A DNA stretch of 64,000 nucleotides from Paenibacillus sp. W2I17 (GTDB lineage Bacteria; Bacillota; Bacilli; Paenibacillales; Paenibacillaceae). The notes under the pieces are model-generated. The model saw only the letters and a list, made by a program, of their open reading frames with translations, had not been told where the DNA came from and did no database searches. This document shows, piece by piece, positions 50,399-59,901 of the stretch (positions are counted from its first letter, which is position 1; each line of letters opens with the position of its first letter). The stretch lies in assembly GCF_030815985.1 (NCBI RefSeq), contig NZ_JAUSXM010000001.1:4278001-4342000 (forward strand), given 5' to 3'. The translations under genes were made by a program, and so were the position numbers.

Positions 50399-52738
50399 TC
50401 ACATCCCGCTCAGTTCATAATCGTAATCTGCAACGATCAATATATCCAGATGCCGCGACAAGCGTACAAGTCGGTTGACCACCGAGCCTGAGCCGCGGTA
50501 GCCATTCAGCCACCATACCCGTCTTGCCTGCCCGACCACCAACTGGGTTGCTCGCGCCTCCGATGCCTTTCTTGCCAAAATCCCAGGTACATCCCGCAGC
50601 TTTGGACTGTGGTGGATGTGAAATTGACCGCCAAGCCGAATCGTCAGCTGTTCCAAGGCTTCCAGATGGCATTTCACTTCGTCACTCATGGACTCACCGA
50701 TGTGGATATGATGTACATGCCAGATGGCTTTTAGACGATAAGCCATACGGAATCCACGTCGGATCAGCCGCTCGGCATGACGATCACTGCTTACACATAC
50801 AAAGACTGCTTCCTGTCTGCGCCAAGGTCCTCGAAGTGCGATTTTGGCCTGCTGTGCTTCAAGCCGTTCATCCACATCGTCCGCCAGTTCTCGCAGGGCA
50901 AGTTCTCGCAAGGCAATCAGATTACCGATTTTGAAGAAATTCGCAAGGGCTTGCTCGACCTTGGCAGTTGCATAGATTTTACCCTCCCTCATGCGCTGCC
51001 GCAAGGCCTGAGGCGCCACATCAATCAACTGCACCTCATCCGCCATCTGAATGATCCGATCGGGTACGGTCTCGCGGACACGAACACCTGTAATATGTTC
51101 AACGGCATCATTCAGACTTTCTAGATGCTGTACGTTCATTGTGGTAATCACCGAGATGCCTGCATTCAGCAGGAGCAGGACATCTTCATAACGCTTTTGC
51201 CGGACACTCCCGGGTACATTCGTATGTGCCAGTTCATCCACAAGCACCACTTCCGGACAAAGACGCAGAATGGCCTCTGTGTCCATCTCTTCCAGACGAG
51301 CTTCCTGATACACCCGCCGCACGCGAGGGATCACAGACAGGTGACCCATCTGCTCCACGGTTTCCGCCCGCCCATGTGTCTCCAGCAAGCCGATCTGCAC
51401 ATCGATGCCCTTGCGGAGCAAATCATTGCCTTCCCGCAGCATCATGTAGGTTTTGCCTACACCTGGTGCAGCTCCGATATATATTTTGAATGTGCCACGC
51501 TGAATCTGACCAATCTGTTCCTTCATTTCCTGCTCGCTTAGTCTGCGGTATGTCAGCGACTCCACATCGTTAACTTTAGCCGGAACCACACGTTCACCCT
51601 CCAGGGCCGCTCGATCAGCAACCAGAAACAAATCAACACCACGTAACCTGCGCAGCAACGAGTTAACAACGGGCCCTTGCCAGAGTTCCTGCCAGCGCGT
51701 ACGCCGGGAGTGTCCCATCACAATCCGGGTAATCTGGTGCTCCATGGCGTAACGCGCCAGCGTAGACGGGATGTTGCGACGGTGTAATATAGATAGCTCC
51801 TCCATATGGCCGCCAAACTTCTCCACCAGCTTGATCATATTGCGTCGAAATAAGGTTGCCTCCTTGGTTAATGGCTGCTTCATATTCCGAAAAACCACGG
51901 CGCACAGATCACCATTCAATCTTTTGGCAATCTGTTGTCCACGCCGTATATAGATGGAGCCGTTCCAATGATATTGGGTGGATACCAGAATCCGCTCCAT
52001 GATGCCTGTCGTGACGGTAATTCCCATCTCCTCCCGATGCTCACGCAGGGATTCATTCACCCCTTCTGCCACCAATCTCAGGGCCAGTTCGCGCAGAATA
52101 CCCAGATTGCCTTGACGAAAAACAGCTTCTCCCTCATGCCCCTGCAAATGACCCTCTGCAAGACGGTTCAGTATCGTTTCCGGCGTGACGTCTATCAGCT
52201 TCACTTCATCCGCAAGCTCCAATGTATCGGCAGGCACCGTATATTCTGCTGCGATCCCCGTAAGTTGTCGTGCCAGCTCGGTATACCCTTCCAGCTCATA
52301 CACATTCACCGTTGTCATGACACTGATGTTGTTTCGGAGCAAGAACTGAATGTCCTCCAGCCGGGTAGCATAGCGAGCGCCTTCTCTGTTGCGATGTGCC
52401 AAACCATCCACCAGCACAACCTCCGGATTACGCGCCATTAGTGCATCCAAGTTCAGATCCTTCATCTCTACATCATCACTCTGGCGCACCCAGTGAATGC
52501 TTGGAATCCTTTCGAGTGCGCCAAGTTGCTCCACCGTTTCCGGTCTGCGCATCGTGGACACGGCACAGATGACCACATCAATGCCCTGTTGGCGCGACGT
52601 GTTCCCTTCCCGCAGCATGTGATACGTTTTGCCCGATCCGCTGACTGGGCCGATGTAGATTTTGAGCGTACCCTGCTGCAGCTTCGTAATCATCTTCAGC
52701 ATCTCTTCCGGTGACTTGCGCTTGAAGCTGTCTTCCAT
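50399..52738 (-). CDS. KdpD sensor half with internal duplication
   Basis: 779-residue cytoplasmic protein made of two consecutive copies of the KdpD-N plus Usp module, at about 1-390 and 400-779. The second copy is canonical: Walker A GAAPGVGKT, EVVLVDELAHTNVPG. The first is degenerate: GPVSGSGKT and EVVLVDGLAHRNREG, losing the Glu and Thr of the DELAHTN motif. Each ends in a Usp-like fold (IVMGHSRR; LVVGQARR). There is no kinase domain or TM helix. GGGGGAGAGG precedes ATG 52738. It lies between kdpC and the kinase half, as expected for potassium sensing. Confidence 0.88.
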   Translation of the reverse strand: MEDSFKRKSPEEMLKMITKLQQGTLKIYIGPVSGSGKTYHMLREGNTSRQQGIDVVICAVSTMRRPETVEQLGALERIPSIHWVRQSDDVEMKDLNLDALMARNPEVVLVDGLAHRNREGARYATRLEDIQFLLRNNISVMTTVNVYELEGYTELARQLTGIAAEYTVPADTLELADEVKLIDVTPETILNRLAEGHLQGHEGEAVFRQGNLGILRELALRLVAEGVNESLREHREEMGITVTTGIMERILVSTQYHWNGSIYIRRGQQIAKRLNGDLCAVVFRNMKQPLTKEATLFRRNMIKLVEKFGGHMEELSILHRRNIPSTLARYAMEHQITRIVMGHSRRTRWQELWQGPVVNSLLRRLRGVDLFLVADRAALEGERVVPAKVNDVESLTYRRLSEQEMKEQIGQIQRGTFKIYIGAAPGVGKTYMMLREGNDLLRKGIDVQIGLLETHGRAETVEQMGHLSVIPRVRRVYQEARLEEMDTEAILRLCPEVVLVDELAHTNVPGSVRQKRYEDVLLLLNAGISVITTMNVQHLESLNDAVEHITGVRVRETVPDRIIQMADEVQLIDVAPQALRQRMREGKIYATAKVEQALANFFKIGNLIALRELALRELADDVDERLEAQQAKIALRGPWRRQEAVFVCVSSDRHAERLIRRGFRMAYRLKAIWHVHHIHIGESMSDEVKCHLEALEQLTIRLGGQFHIHHSPKLRDVPGILARKASEARATQLVVGQARRVWWLNGYRGSGSVVNRLVRLSRHLDILIVADYDYELSGM

Positions 52739-52762
52739 CCGTCCTCTCCCCCTTTCTTATTA

Positions 52763-52815
52763 AAATATGAAGAAAAAATAGAGAAAGCCCCTCCCGATAT
52801 ATCGTGAGCAGGCTA
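52763..52815 (-). terminator. attenuator-like hairpin between kdpC and kdpD genes
   Basis: On the minus strand AGCC-CTC-CGAT pairs with ATCG-GAG-GGCT with small bulges, followed by TTTCTCTATTTTTTC. It may reduce expression of the regulators relative to the pump. Confidence 0.55.
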
Positions 52816-52833
52816 ATATGTTCGTTCGTTAGT

Positions 52834-53391
52834 TCAGAGTTCTGCTGTCAGCGCCATATTCAGAGCCGTTACATTTACACGCGGCTCCCCGAATATACCC
52901 ATTTGCCGGCCTTCCGTATGCTCATTTACAAGTTGCATAAGCTGCTGTTCACTAATTCCCGTAGCTTCGCTAATGCGCGGGATCTGTGCCTCAGCGGCTT
53001 CGGGAGAGAGATCCGGGTCAAGTCCAGAGCCTGAACCCGTCACGAGATCAGCAGGGATCTGCTGCAGTCCCGGGTTTCCCTGCTGGAGCTGAGCCATCTT
53101 TTCCTTCATCTCGCTGATATACTCCTCTGAAGCTACGGCGCGATTTGAACCGGCTGAAGCCGTTGGGTCATAACTGGCATTCGATGCCCGGGGCTGGAAC
53201 AGCCCCGGCGATTGGATTTCCTGCGCCAGCAGTGACGATCCGATGATTTCCTCATCTTGCGTAATCAGACTGCCGTTCGCCTGCGCAGGAAAGAGAAGTT
53301 GGGCTACTCCAGTTGTTACAAGCGGGTAGATTAGGCCGCATATCAGCATAAGCACAACGGATAACCGTACGGCGGGCAAGAACATGTTCAT
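52834..53391 (-). CDS. kdpC: potassium-transporting ATPase subunit C
   Basis: 185-residue KdpC with one N-terminal TM helix (LSVVLMLICGLIYPLVTTGVAQLLFP, containing the G-x-x-YP-x-x-x-T motif) and conserved IGSSLLAQ, FQPRASNASYDP, SGSGLDPDLSPEAA and GIFGEPRVNV segments. It stabilises the KdpFABC complex. AGGAAGTGA sets ATG 53391. Confidence 0.95.
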   Translation of the reverse strand: MNMFLPAVRLSVVLMLICGLIYPLVTTGVAQLLFPAQANGSLITQDEEIIGSSLLAQEIQSPGLFQPRASNASYDPTASAGSNRAVASEEYISEMKEKMAQLQQGNPGLQQIPADLVTGSGSGLDPDLSPEAAEAQIPRISEATGISEQQLMQLVNEHTEGRQMGIFGEPRVNVTALNMALTAEL

Positions 53392-53452
53392 ACAGATCAC
53401 TTCCTGAATTCATTAGGATAAAAGAACAATTTTGATAAGCGTTGTTATCTCT

Positions 53453-55561
53453 TTAAAGAATCCCCGAAAGTACCATGTCAATCAGCTTAATGCCGATGAA
53501 AGGTACAATCACACCGCCTACGCCATAGATGAACACATTGCGACCAAGCAGTCGTTCGGCTGACATCGCCCGGTACTTAACCCCTTTCATCGCGATGGGA
53601 ATAAGCAGTGGAATAATAATGGCGTTGAAGATCAGCGCCGACAGGATCGCGGACTGCGGCGAAGCCAGATTCATAATATTCAGCGCCTGAAGCTGCGGCA
53701 TGGCGAGAATAAACATGGCTGGAATGATGGCAAAATATTTCGCGATATCATTGGATATCGAAAAGGTTGTGAGTGCGCCGCGTGTAATCAGCAGCTGCTT
53801 GCCAATGGAGACTACTGACAATAATTTGGTCGGGTCAGAGTCCAAATCAATCATGTTGGCCGCTTCTTTGGCCGCCATGGTGCCCGAATTCATCGCCAGG
53901 CCCACATCGGCCTGCGCCAGAGCAGGAGCATCGTTGGTACCGTCGCCCGTCATGGCGACGAGTTTGCCCTCCTGCTGCTCTTTTTTGATCGCCGCAATCT
54001 TGTCCTCGGGCTTCGCTTCGGCAATAAAATCATCCACGCCTGCTTCCAGCGCTATGGTCGCTGCGGTTAACGGATTATCGCCTGTACACATAATGGTCTT
54101 GATGCCCATGGCGCGCATCTCAGCGAACTTCTCTTTTAGCCCTGGCTTCACAGTGTCTTTCAGATAGATCACACCGTAGATTCGTTGATCGATGGCCACA
54201 GCTAGCGGTGTACCTCCGGCCTTCGCGATACGGTTGGCGATCTCATCCAGATCACCCGGTATACGGCCTCCTTCAGAAGCAATATATCTTTTGATCGCAT
54301 CCACCGCACCTTTACGAATCTTCATTCCGCTACTCAGATTCAGACCGGACATCCGGGTCTCTGCCGTGAACTCCACATTTTCCGCATTTGCATACTCCGT
54401 CTCAGACCAGCTCTGACCTTGTTTGCCTGCCAGTTCCACAACAGAACGTCCTTCCGGGGTCTCATCTCGCACAGAAGCCTGTAAAGCAGCTTGCGTCATC
54501 TCTGATGAAGTAATGCCCTGAACGGGAATAAACTCAGATGCCATGCGGTTTCCGTATGTGATCGTTCCTGTTTTGTCCAGAATCAACGTATCGATATCCC
54601 CGGCCGCTTCCACCGCTTTACCTGACATGGCGAGCACATTAAACTGCGTAACACGGTCCATCCCGGCAATACCAATGGCAGACAGTAATCCACCAATTGT
54701 GGTTGGGATCAAGCAAACGAGCAGTGCGATCAGGGTTGCCAGATCCAGTCGAATGCCCAGGTAATTCGCCATTGGAACCATTGTCAGGATGACAATTAGA
54801 AAGATCAGAGTTAATACGGCGAGCAGGGTTGTCAGCGCAATTTCATTTGGTGTTTTCTGGCGCTGAGCACCCTCAACCAGAGAGATCATCCGGTCAAGGA
54901 ATGACTCACCCGGATCGGTCTGAACACGCATGACGATATAATCGGACACGACACGTGTACCTCCGGTAACGGAGGAGAAATCGCCTCCTGCTTCCTTGAT
55001 AACCGGTGCGGATTCTCCCGTAATGGCCGATTCATCAATGGAGGCCAAGCCTTCCATAATTTCACCGTCTGTCGGAATCAGTTCACCGACTTCCACACGG
55101 ACCATATCGCCTTTTTTCAAATGGGTCGAAGACACTTGCCGGATTCTTCCATCCTTCTGTACCAGATTGGCCAGGGTGTCTGACTTCGTCTTGCGTAACG
55201 TATCGGCCTGCGCCTTGCCTCTACCTTCTGCAAGTGCCTCCGCGAAATTAGCGAACAGCAGTGTGAACAGCAAAATGAAAAACACGGCGATGTTGTACCC
55301 GCGCCCAGCCTCGGATGCGGTGAAGAGATCGGGATTAATGCATAATAAGAGCGTAATGAATGTACCAATCTCGACAATAAACATGACCGGATTTTTAATC
55401 ATGACCACCGGATTTAGCTTTTTGAACGCATCGAGTGAAGCCTGAAGTATCATATCCTTGCTTAACGACCGTTTCGATCCGGGATCACGTTGAATATTAC
55501 CTCGGTTGTTATCCGGCTCATTGCCCTTCGTTCTAAACATTTCTGTATCCATGTGTTGCAT
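53453..55561 (-). CDS. kdpB: potassium-transporting ATPase subunit B
   Basis: 702-residue P-type ATPase that energises K+ uptake through KdpA. Actuator ITGES, phosphorylation motif [12 protein letters not shown] (Asp about 328), nucleotide-binding and hinge [18 protein letters not shown], and seven TM helices typical of the KdpB class. The frame is open to 55594, but AAGGAG six bases before ATG 55561 favours the shorter form. Order kdpA-kdpB-kdpC is canonical. Confidence 0.95.
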   Translation of the reverse strand: MQHMDTEMFRTKGNEPDNNRGNIQRDPGSKRSLSKDMILQASLDAFKKLNPVVMIKNPVMFIVEIGTFITLLLCINPDLFTASEAGRGYNIAVFFILLFTLLFANFAEALAEGRGKAQADTLRKTKSDTLANLVQKDGRIRQVSSTHLKKGDMVRVEVGELIPTDGEIMEGLASIDESAITGESAPVIKEAGGDFSSVTGGTRVVSDYIVMRVQTDPGESFLDRMISLVEGAQRQKTPNEIALTTLLAVLTLIFLIVILTMVPMANYLGIRLDLATLIALLVCLIPTTIGGLLSAIGIAGMDRVTQFNVLAMSGKAVEAAGDIDTLILDKTGTITYGNRMASEFIPVQGITSSEMTQAALQASVRDETPEGRSVVELAGKQGQSWSETEYANAENVEFTAETRMSGLNLSSGMKIRKGAVDAIKRYIASEGGRIPGDLDEIANRIAKAGGTPLAVAIDQRIYGVIYLKDTVKPGLKEKFAEMRAMGIKTIMCTGDNPLTAATIALEAGVDDFIAEAKPEDKIAAIKKEQQEGKLVAMTGDGTNDAPALAQADVGLAMNSGTMAAKEAANMIDLDSDPTKLLSVVSIGKQLLITRGALTTFSISNDIAKYFAIIPAMFILAMPQLQALNIMNLASPQSAILSALIFNAIIIPLLIPIAMKGVKYRAMSAERLLGRNVFIYGVGGVIVPFIGIKLIDMVLSGIL

Positions 55562-55661
55562 CGTCTGCTCCTTCTTTCGTTCGACTGCATTCATCGTGCA
55601 CTGCCACCTCCGTACGTTACGTCCTTATACCAATTCCTCTGTTGCTCCCCTGTTATATCCC

Positions 55662-57341
55662 TCATTGAATCATCGCCAGATGCTCTGCAATCGGTCCAAG
55701 CGCAAGCGACGGGAAGAACGTAAGCGCGCCGACAACAACGATCATCATGACCAAGATGCCAGCAAATAAAGGCGTGTGTGTACGCAGCGTACCTGTAGTT
55801 ACCGGTACAACCCGTTTCGTAGCGAGTGAACCCGCTATGGCCAGCATGGCGATCATCGAAACGTACCTTCCCAGCAGCATAACGATACCAATCGCAATGT
55901 TGTAAAAGTCTGTATTGGCATTTAGTCCGGCAAAAGCCGATCCATTATTGGCCGCACCTGAGGCAAAAGCATAGAGAACCTCAGTCAGACCATGCATGCC
56001 CCCATTCGAGATGGACGCAACGGTTTCAGGCCGCATAAGCGCGAGTGCCGTTGGCGCAAGAATAATCAAAGGATGAATGAGCAACGCAATGGAAGCGAGC
56101 TTCACCTCTTTGCCCTCAATTTTTTTGCCCAGAAACTCAGGTGTGCGTCCCACCATCAATCCACAGATAAACACAGCCAAAATCACATACAACAGTCCGT
56201 TGATCAGCCCTACCCCTTTGCCACCAAACACGTTATTGAGCATCATCTGAGCCAGTGATACCATGCCTCCAAGTGGAGTGAGCGACTCGTGCATATTATT
56301 GACCGAACCTGTTGTAGCCGCTGTCGTGACCGCCGTGAATAAAGCCGATTCGGATATGCCGAACCTGACCTCTTTCCCCTCCATATTGCCCTGAAGGCCT
56401 GCTGCATCCAACGCGGGTACACCGCGATATTCGGAGACAAAGACTGTGGTCAACATCACAAGGAAAAGAAAACTCATCGCTGCGAACAATGCCCAACCCT
56501 GCTTCCGGTTATTGACCATCAAGCCGAAGGCGTATACCAGTGCCGTTGGCAGCAGCATCATGCAGACGATATGCACCAGATTGCTCAGGGCCGTCGGATT
56601 CTCGAATGGATGTGCAGCATTGGTTCCAAACCAGCCACCACCGTTGGTGCCAATGTGTTTGATCGACTCCAGAGAGGCGACCAGTCCACGTGAGATGGTC
56701 TGCTGCGCGCCTTCCAGCGTGGTTGCGTTCACCGCTCCCTCAAGCGTCTGAGGCACACCCTGGAACACGAGGAACAGAGCCACGATGAAACTCAGCGGTA
56801 AAAAAATACGTGTAATCGACCGTACAAGGTCGACGTAAAAGTTCCCCAGTTCATCCCGGCGGCCTACCAGCCCGCGAATGAACGCAATGGCTACTGCGAA
56901 TCCCGTCGCTGCCGACGTAAACATCGGAAACGTCACGGCCAGCATCTGTGACAGATACGACAGGGCATTCTCGCCCGTATACGACTGCCAGTTCGTATTG
57001 GTCATGAAAGATACGGCCGTATTAAATGCCTGCGCCGCTGGCATATTGCCGATTCCATCCGGGTTAAGTGGCAAATACTTTTGCAGCCGCAGCACCAGAA
57101 ACATCAATACCAACATTACAAAGTTGGAGAGGAGAACGGCCGTGAGGTACTTTTTCCACCCCATGGATTCGTTCTCTCGTACTCCCATCACTCGAAAGAG
57201 CAGTCGCTCTGATCCACCAAAAACGCGATCCAGCCCCGTTCGCTGTCCATCAAACACGTTCACTACATATTTTCCCACCGGTTTCACCAGCAGCAGGATG
57301 ATCAGCAGCGTCACTGCTACTTGCACTACACCGATACCCAT
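55662..57341 (-). CDS. kdpA: potassium-transporting ATPase subunit A
   Basis: 559-residue K+-channel-like subunit with about ten TM helices and four selectivity-filter-like loops, including SFMTNTNWQSYTGE, GTNGGGWFGTNAAHPFENP, TTAATTGSVNNMHESLTPLGG and ASGAANNGSAFAGL. GGGAGG precedes ATG 57341. It carries K+ across the membrane in KdpFABC. Confidence 0.96.
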   Translation of the reverse strand: MGIGVVQVAVTLLIILLLVKPVGKYVVNVFDGQRTGLDRVFGGSERLLFRVMGVRENESMGWKKYLTAVLLSNFVMLVLMFLVLRLQKYLPLNPDGIGNMPAAQAFNTAVSFMTNTNWQSYTGENALSYLSQMLAVTFPMFTSAATGFAVAIAFIRGLVGRRDELGNFYVDLVRSITRIFLPLSFIVALFLVFQGVPQTLEGAVNATTLEGAQQTISRGLVASLESIKHIGTNGGGWFGTNAAHPFENPTALSNLVHIVCMMLLPTALVYAFGLMVNNRKQGWALFAAMSFLFLVMLTTVFVSEYRGVPALDAAGLQGNMEGKEVRFGISESALFTAVTTAATTGSVNNMHESLTPLGGMVSLAQMMLNNVFGGKGVGLINGLLYVILAVFICGLMVGRTPEFLGKKIEGKEVKLASIALLIHPLIILAPTALALMRPETVASISNGGMHGLTEVLYAFASGAANNGSAFAGLNANTDFYNIAIGIVMLLGRYVSMIAMLAIAGSLATKRVVPVTTGTLRTHTPLFAGILVMMIVVVGALTFFPSLALGPIAEHLAMIQ

Positions 57342-57400
57342 ATCCGCATTTCCTCCCTATTCGACGTTCCCTCGTTCCCGTATTACGCACATCGTCAGCA

Positions 57401-57478
57401 TCAGAATTTCTCCGGCTTCACCAGCACATAACCGAGATAAATCACCAGTGCGAGCACAATCATGCCGATGACGATCAT
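57401..57478 (-). CDS. kdpF: KdpF micropeptide
   Basis: A 25-residue single-TM peptide, MIVIGMIVLALVIYLGYVL followed by VKPEKF. The C-terminal L-x-x-PEKF is the KdpF hallmark. GGGGGAAGC precedes the ATG, and kdpA starts 60 bases downstream. KdpF stabilises the Kdp complex. Confidence 0.9.
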   Translation of the reverse strand: MIVIGMIVLALVIYLGYVLVKPEKF

Positions 57479-57499
57479 CTGGCTTCCCCCTCTCTACCC

Positions 57500-57586
57500 T
57501 CAAGCCTTTTCGCAGAATTTCACAAATCCCCAAAACACCGCAAACAGCAGCACCACCAATCCAATCATCGTGGCATCATTCACCAT
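57500..57586 (-). CDS. 28-residue membrane micropeptide of the kdp operon
   Basis: A short frame behind a strong GGAGGAAGG site encodes MVNDATMIGLVVLLFAVFWG then FVKFCEKA, one TM helix with a basic C-terminus. It is 21 bases upstream of kdpF and so the first gene of the operon. I have a recollection of similar kdp-linked peptides ending in xxCExL-like tails, but cannot verify it; function unknown. Confidence 0.65.
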   Translation of the reverse strand: MVNDATMIGLVVLLFAVFWGFVKFCEKA

Positions 57587-57700
57587 GCGCCCTTCCTCCC
57601 TCTCTCTACCGTTCTCTGCACCTTGCTACATGTAAAATCGTAATACGAAACGCTGTAAAAAAGGGGTAAAGAAATGCCTCTACAGGTGTAAAAAAAGCGT
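57587..57700 (-). promoter_or_regulatory. kdp promoter region
   Basis: The 114 bases upstream hold four TTTAC-containing T-rich repeats on the minus strand (TTTTTTTACACC, TTTACCCC, TTTTTTACAGC, TTTTACATG). Such T-rich repeats resemble KdpE-binding regions. No clean sigma-A pair was found, in keeping with an activator-dependent promoter. Confidence 0.4.
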
Positions 57701-57747
57701 AAAAAAGACCCGCTCTCCTCAGCTAGGGGCTGAAAAGAACGGGTCTA
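57701..57747 (-). terminator. terminator after the XRE/ImmA gene
   Basis: AGACCCG pairs with CGGGTCT around a long loop with a small internal AGC...GCT pairing, then TTTTTT on the minus strand. Confidence 0.75.
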
Positions 57748-57803
57748 TGATCTTTTTATACGGAGCAATCCATTACGTACCAATCTATTACCTACCAGTC
57801 ATT

Positions 57804-59000
57804 TCAAGAGCTACGTGTAGGCATTTCCCTAACATTTTTAATACTAGTTTGTGGCTTGTTCGTCATGTACTTGTTAAAAAAGTCGGTGTTTATTCCTGTC
57901 ATATGATGAAAGAAGGAAGTTTCCACTTTCCAATCCTCCTCAATCATATAACGGATATCCACAAGACCTTTATTGGAAAGCAGGTCAATAATGGTTTTAA
58001 TTCGCATCGGCTTTTGAAGTGGAATCTCCCTGTCGAAAGGCTCCTTTTCCAGATATCCTCTTCGGTGCATCGCCGCATAGAAATTACGATGATCCTTAGC
58101 TTCCATCATTCCTAGATGTGCTGCTCTGTATCCCAGCACTTGTAGGGAAGTCTTCCATTTATTTTTCAAATCAAGATATTGATCGGGATTCGTCTTATAA
58201 GTGATTTCATTCATGTCCGATGAAAACTCTTCTTCGGGCAATAAAAATGCACCCGCAAACAGATTAGCTTCATTTTCAATCAATTTGTGTTCTTTTCGAT
58301 CCAGATTGACAAATTCAAGACGATAATGAAGCAACAAATGACCAAGCTCATGTGCAATATCGAAATTCCTGCGAACCGCAGAACGTTTGATGTTGCCCAG
58401 TATGATAAACGGACGATCATTTCGTGTCCAAAGGCTGTACGCATCAATTTCTTCACCAATCGCTTTTTCAAAAACATATACACCACTTTTTTCGATCCGG
58501 AACATCAGGTTCTCATTCGTGGATGGCTCCATATTCAGCCGTTGTCTCGCAAGATGGGCAACATAATGGATCTGAGTCGTACGATCATCGTCTGTATGGT
58601 TCATATACTCAATTGCCTCTTCCCGCAATTGGATAATATTCAGTGTGGGAAGGCTGATCTGAGCAGTAATATAATTAATGAACGTGTCCAGATATTCTAC
58701 ATGCTTTGCTTCTGTCTGTGTCTTGGATATCACATTCATCACTTTCGAACGATAGGCAATGTTCATAACATCAATGTTGGCTGCGTTATTACGCTGTGTA
58801 AGCATATCTTTCGTATAAAAATACTTGCTTTTCACACTGAAAATGCGTTTCAACTCATTCACAATTGGCACCTTCGGAGAGGTATACGCATTTTCATATT
58901 GCCAGACTGCTTGTTCTGTCACACCTAATTGTTCGGAGAGCTGTTTTCTCGAATACCCATGCATGATCCGCAAATTGGTCAAATTTTCACCAACGAACAT
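57804..59000 (-). CDS. XRE-family regulator with ImmA/IrrE metalloprotease domain
   Basis: 398 residues. An N-terminal Cro/C1 helix-turn-helix spans about 1-60 (LRIMHGYSRKQLSEQLGVTEQAVWQYENAYTSP). A long helical middle is followed by a zinc protease domain with FDIAHELGHLLLHY (HExxH, about 217) and the third-ligand region ENEANLFAGAFLLP. Such fusions regulate by binding DNA and cleaving a repressor, or act as antitoxin-like partners. GGAGGG sets ATG 59000. It begins 32 bases after the DUF5986-like gene, so the two form an operon. Sequence is AT-rich compared with kdp. Confidence 0.87.
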   Translation of the reverse strand: MFVGENLTNLRIMHGYSRKQLSEQLGVTEQAVWQYENAYTSPKVPIVNELKRIFSVKSKYFYTKDMLTQRNNAANIDVMNIAYRSKVMNVISKTQTEAKHVEYLDTFINYITAQISLPTLNIIQLREEAIEYMNHTDDDRTTQIHYVAHLARQRLNMEPSTNENLMFRIEKSGVYVFEKAIGEEIDAYSLWTRNDRPFIILGNIKRSAVRRNFDIAHELGHLLLHYRLEFVNLDRKEHKLIENEANLFAGAFLLPEEEFSSDMNEITYKTNPDQYLDLKNKWKTSLQVLGYRAAHLGMMEAKDHRNFYAAMHRRGYLEKEPFDREIPLQKPMRIKTIIDLLSNKGLVDIRYMIEEDWKVETSFFHHMTGINTDFFNKYMTNKPQTSIKNVREMPTRSS

Positions 59001-59032
59001 GCTGCTCCCTCCTTACTGAACGACACAGGGAA

Positions 59033-59791
59033 TCACCCCCGCTGTTCTCCTTCCAAAATTTCAATATCATAAGCTGCCGGATCAACGATATCTTCCACAT
59101 CAGGCGTAAGCGCCTCCCGTTCACTATCATCCAGTTCAGCACCAGAGATGAGGTCTGATAAATCTTCTATAAAATAAGCGATATTATCATGCGGATTAGG
59201 CAGATAATGCTGAACCTTCGAAATTTGGTATGCATCATCAATAGCATAAGTGAGTATATGAAACTCATTATATGTAGATGCAAGATGTTCAAGTTCTTCT
59301 TTCACACGGCTGACCTGACTCTCTGAGATTGGAAAAGAAAGTTGCTCAACCCTCTCCAACTCACCATGTTCATTACGGCGTTGTTGAATCAACGAAAATT
59401 CCAGATCGTTATTAATCTTGGAGAGATCGTGTAAATAGGTACGGAAAGCACCTTTGTTGTCAACGCCCGTAGGTAGCTTGGCACTGGAAAAACTATTCTC
59501 ATTAAAGTAGGCTGCGTTTTTTATCAGAAATAGAACTTTTGATTCTTCATGTGTGAACTGGAGATAATCCCATGTTAAACCTGCTTTGGATTTCTTGTGA
59601 GTGAATCCTTGTTCACTGCAATAATCTGCGATTTTGCTCTCAATAAAATTCCCCTTTGTCCAGGCAAAGGCTGAACTAATCTTCATGTTTCTCTTCCGAT
59701 CTTTACGGTGATCAATATATTCGCGGTATCCTTCAACAATAGCATCAACAAGCATCTGACTATGTTCCGACTTGAACTTATATTGTTCCAT
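59033..59791 (-). CDS. DUF5986-like protein, possible partner of XRE/ImmA
   Basis: 252-residue soluble protein. The pattern SSAFAWTKGNFIESKIADYC near 40-60 and LTWDYLQFTHEESKVLFLIKNAAYF near 75-100 suggest the uncharacterised DUF5986 family, which I recall only loosely. The N-terminal part is basic and the last ~40 residues acidic. GGAGTGATC sets ATG 59791; a GTG nine bases earlier is possible. No catalytic motif or TM helix is visible. Tight pairing with an XRE/ImmA gene suggests a toxin-antitoxin, stress or phage-response module; this is inference. Confidence 0.6.
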   Translation of the reverse strand: MEQYKFKSEHSQMLVDAIVEGYREYIDHRKDRKRNMKISSAFAWTKGNFIESKIADYCSEQGFTHKKSKAGLTWDYLQFTHEESKVLFLIKNAAYFNENSFSSAKLPTGVDNKGAFRTYLHDLSKINNDLEFSLIQQRRNEHGELERVEQLSFPISESQVSRVKEELEHLASTYNEFHILTYAIDDAYQISKVQHYLPNPHDNIAYFIEDLSDLISGAELDDSEREALTPDVEDIVDPAAYDIEILEGEQRG

Positions 59792-59901
59792 ATAGATCAC
59801 TCCGATTCATAAATATGAAGACAAGTTATATTTTAATCGAAGTTCGTGTGCAAAGATATGATTTTTTTTAATATTTTTAAAGTAAACCTATCTCATACAC
59901 T

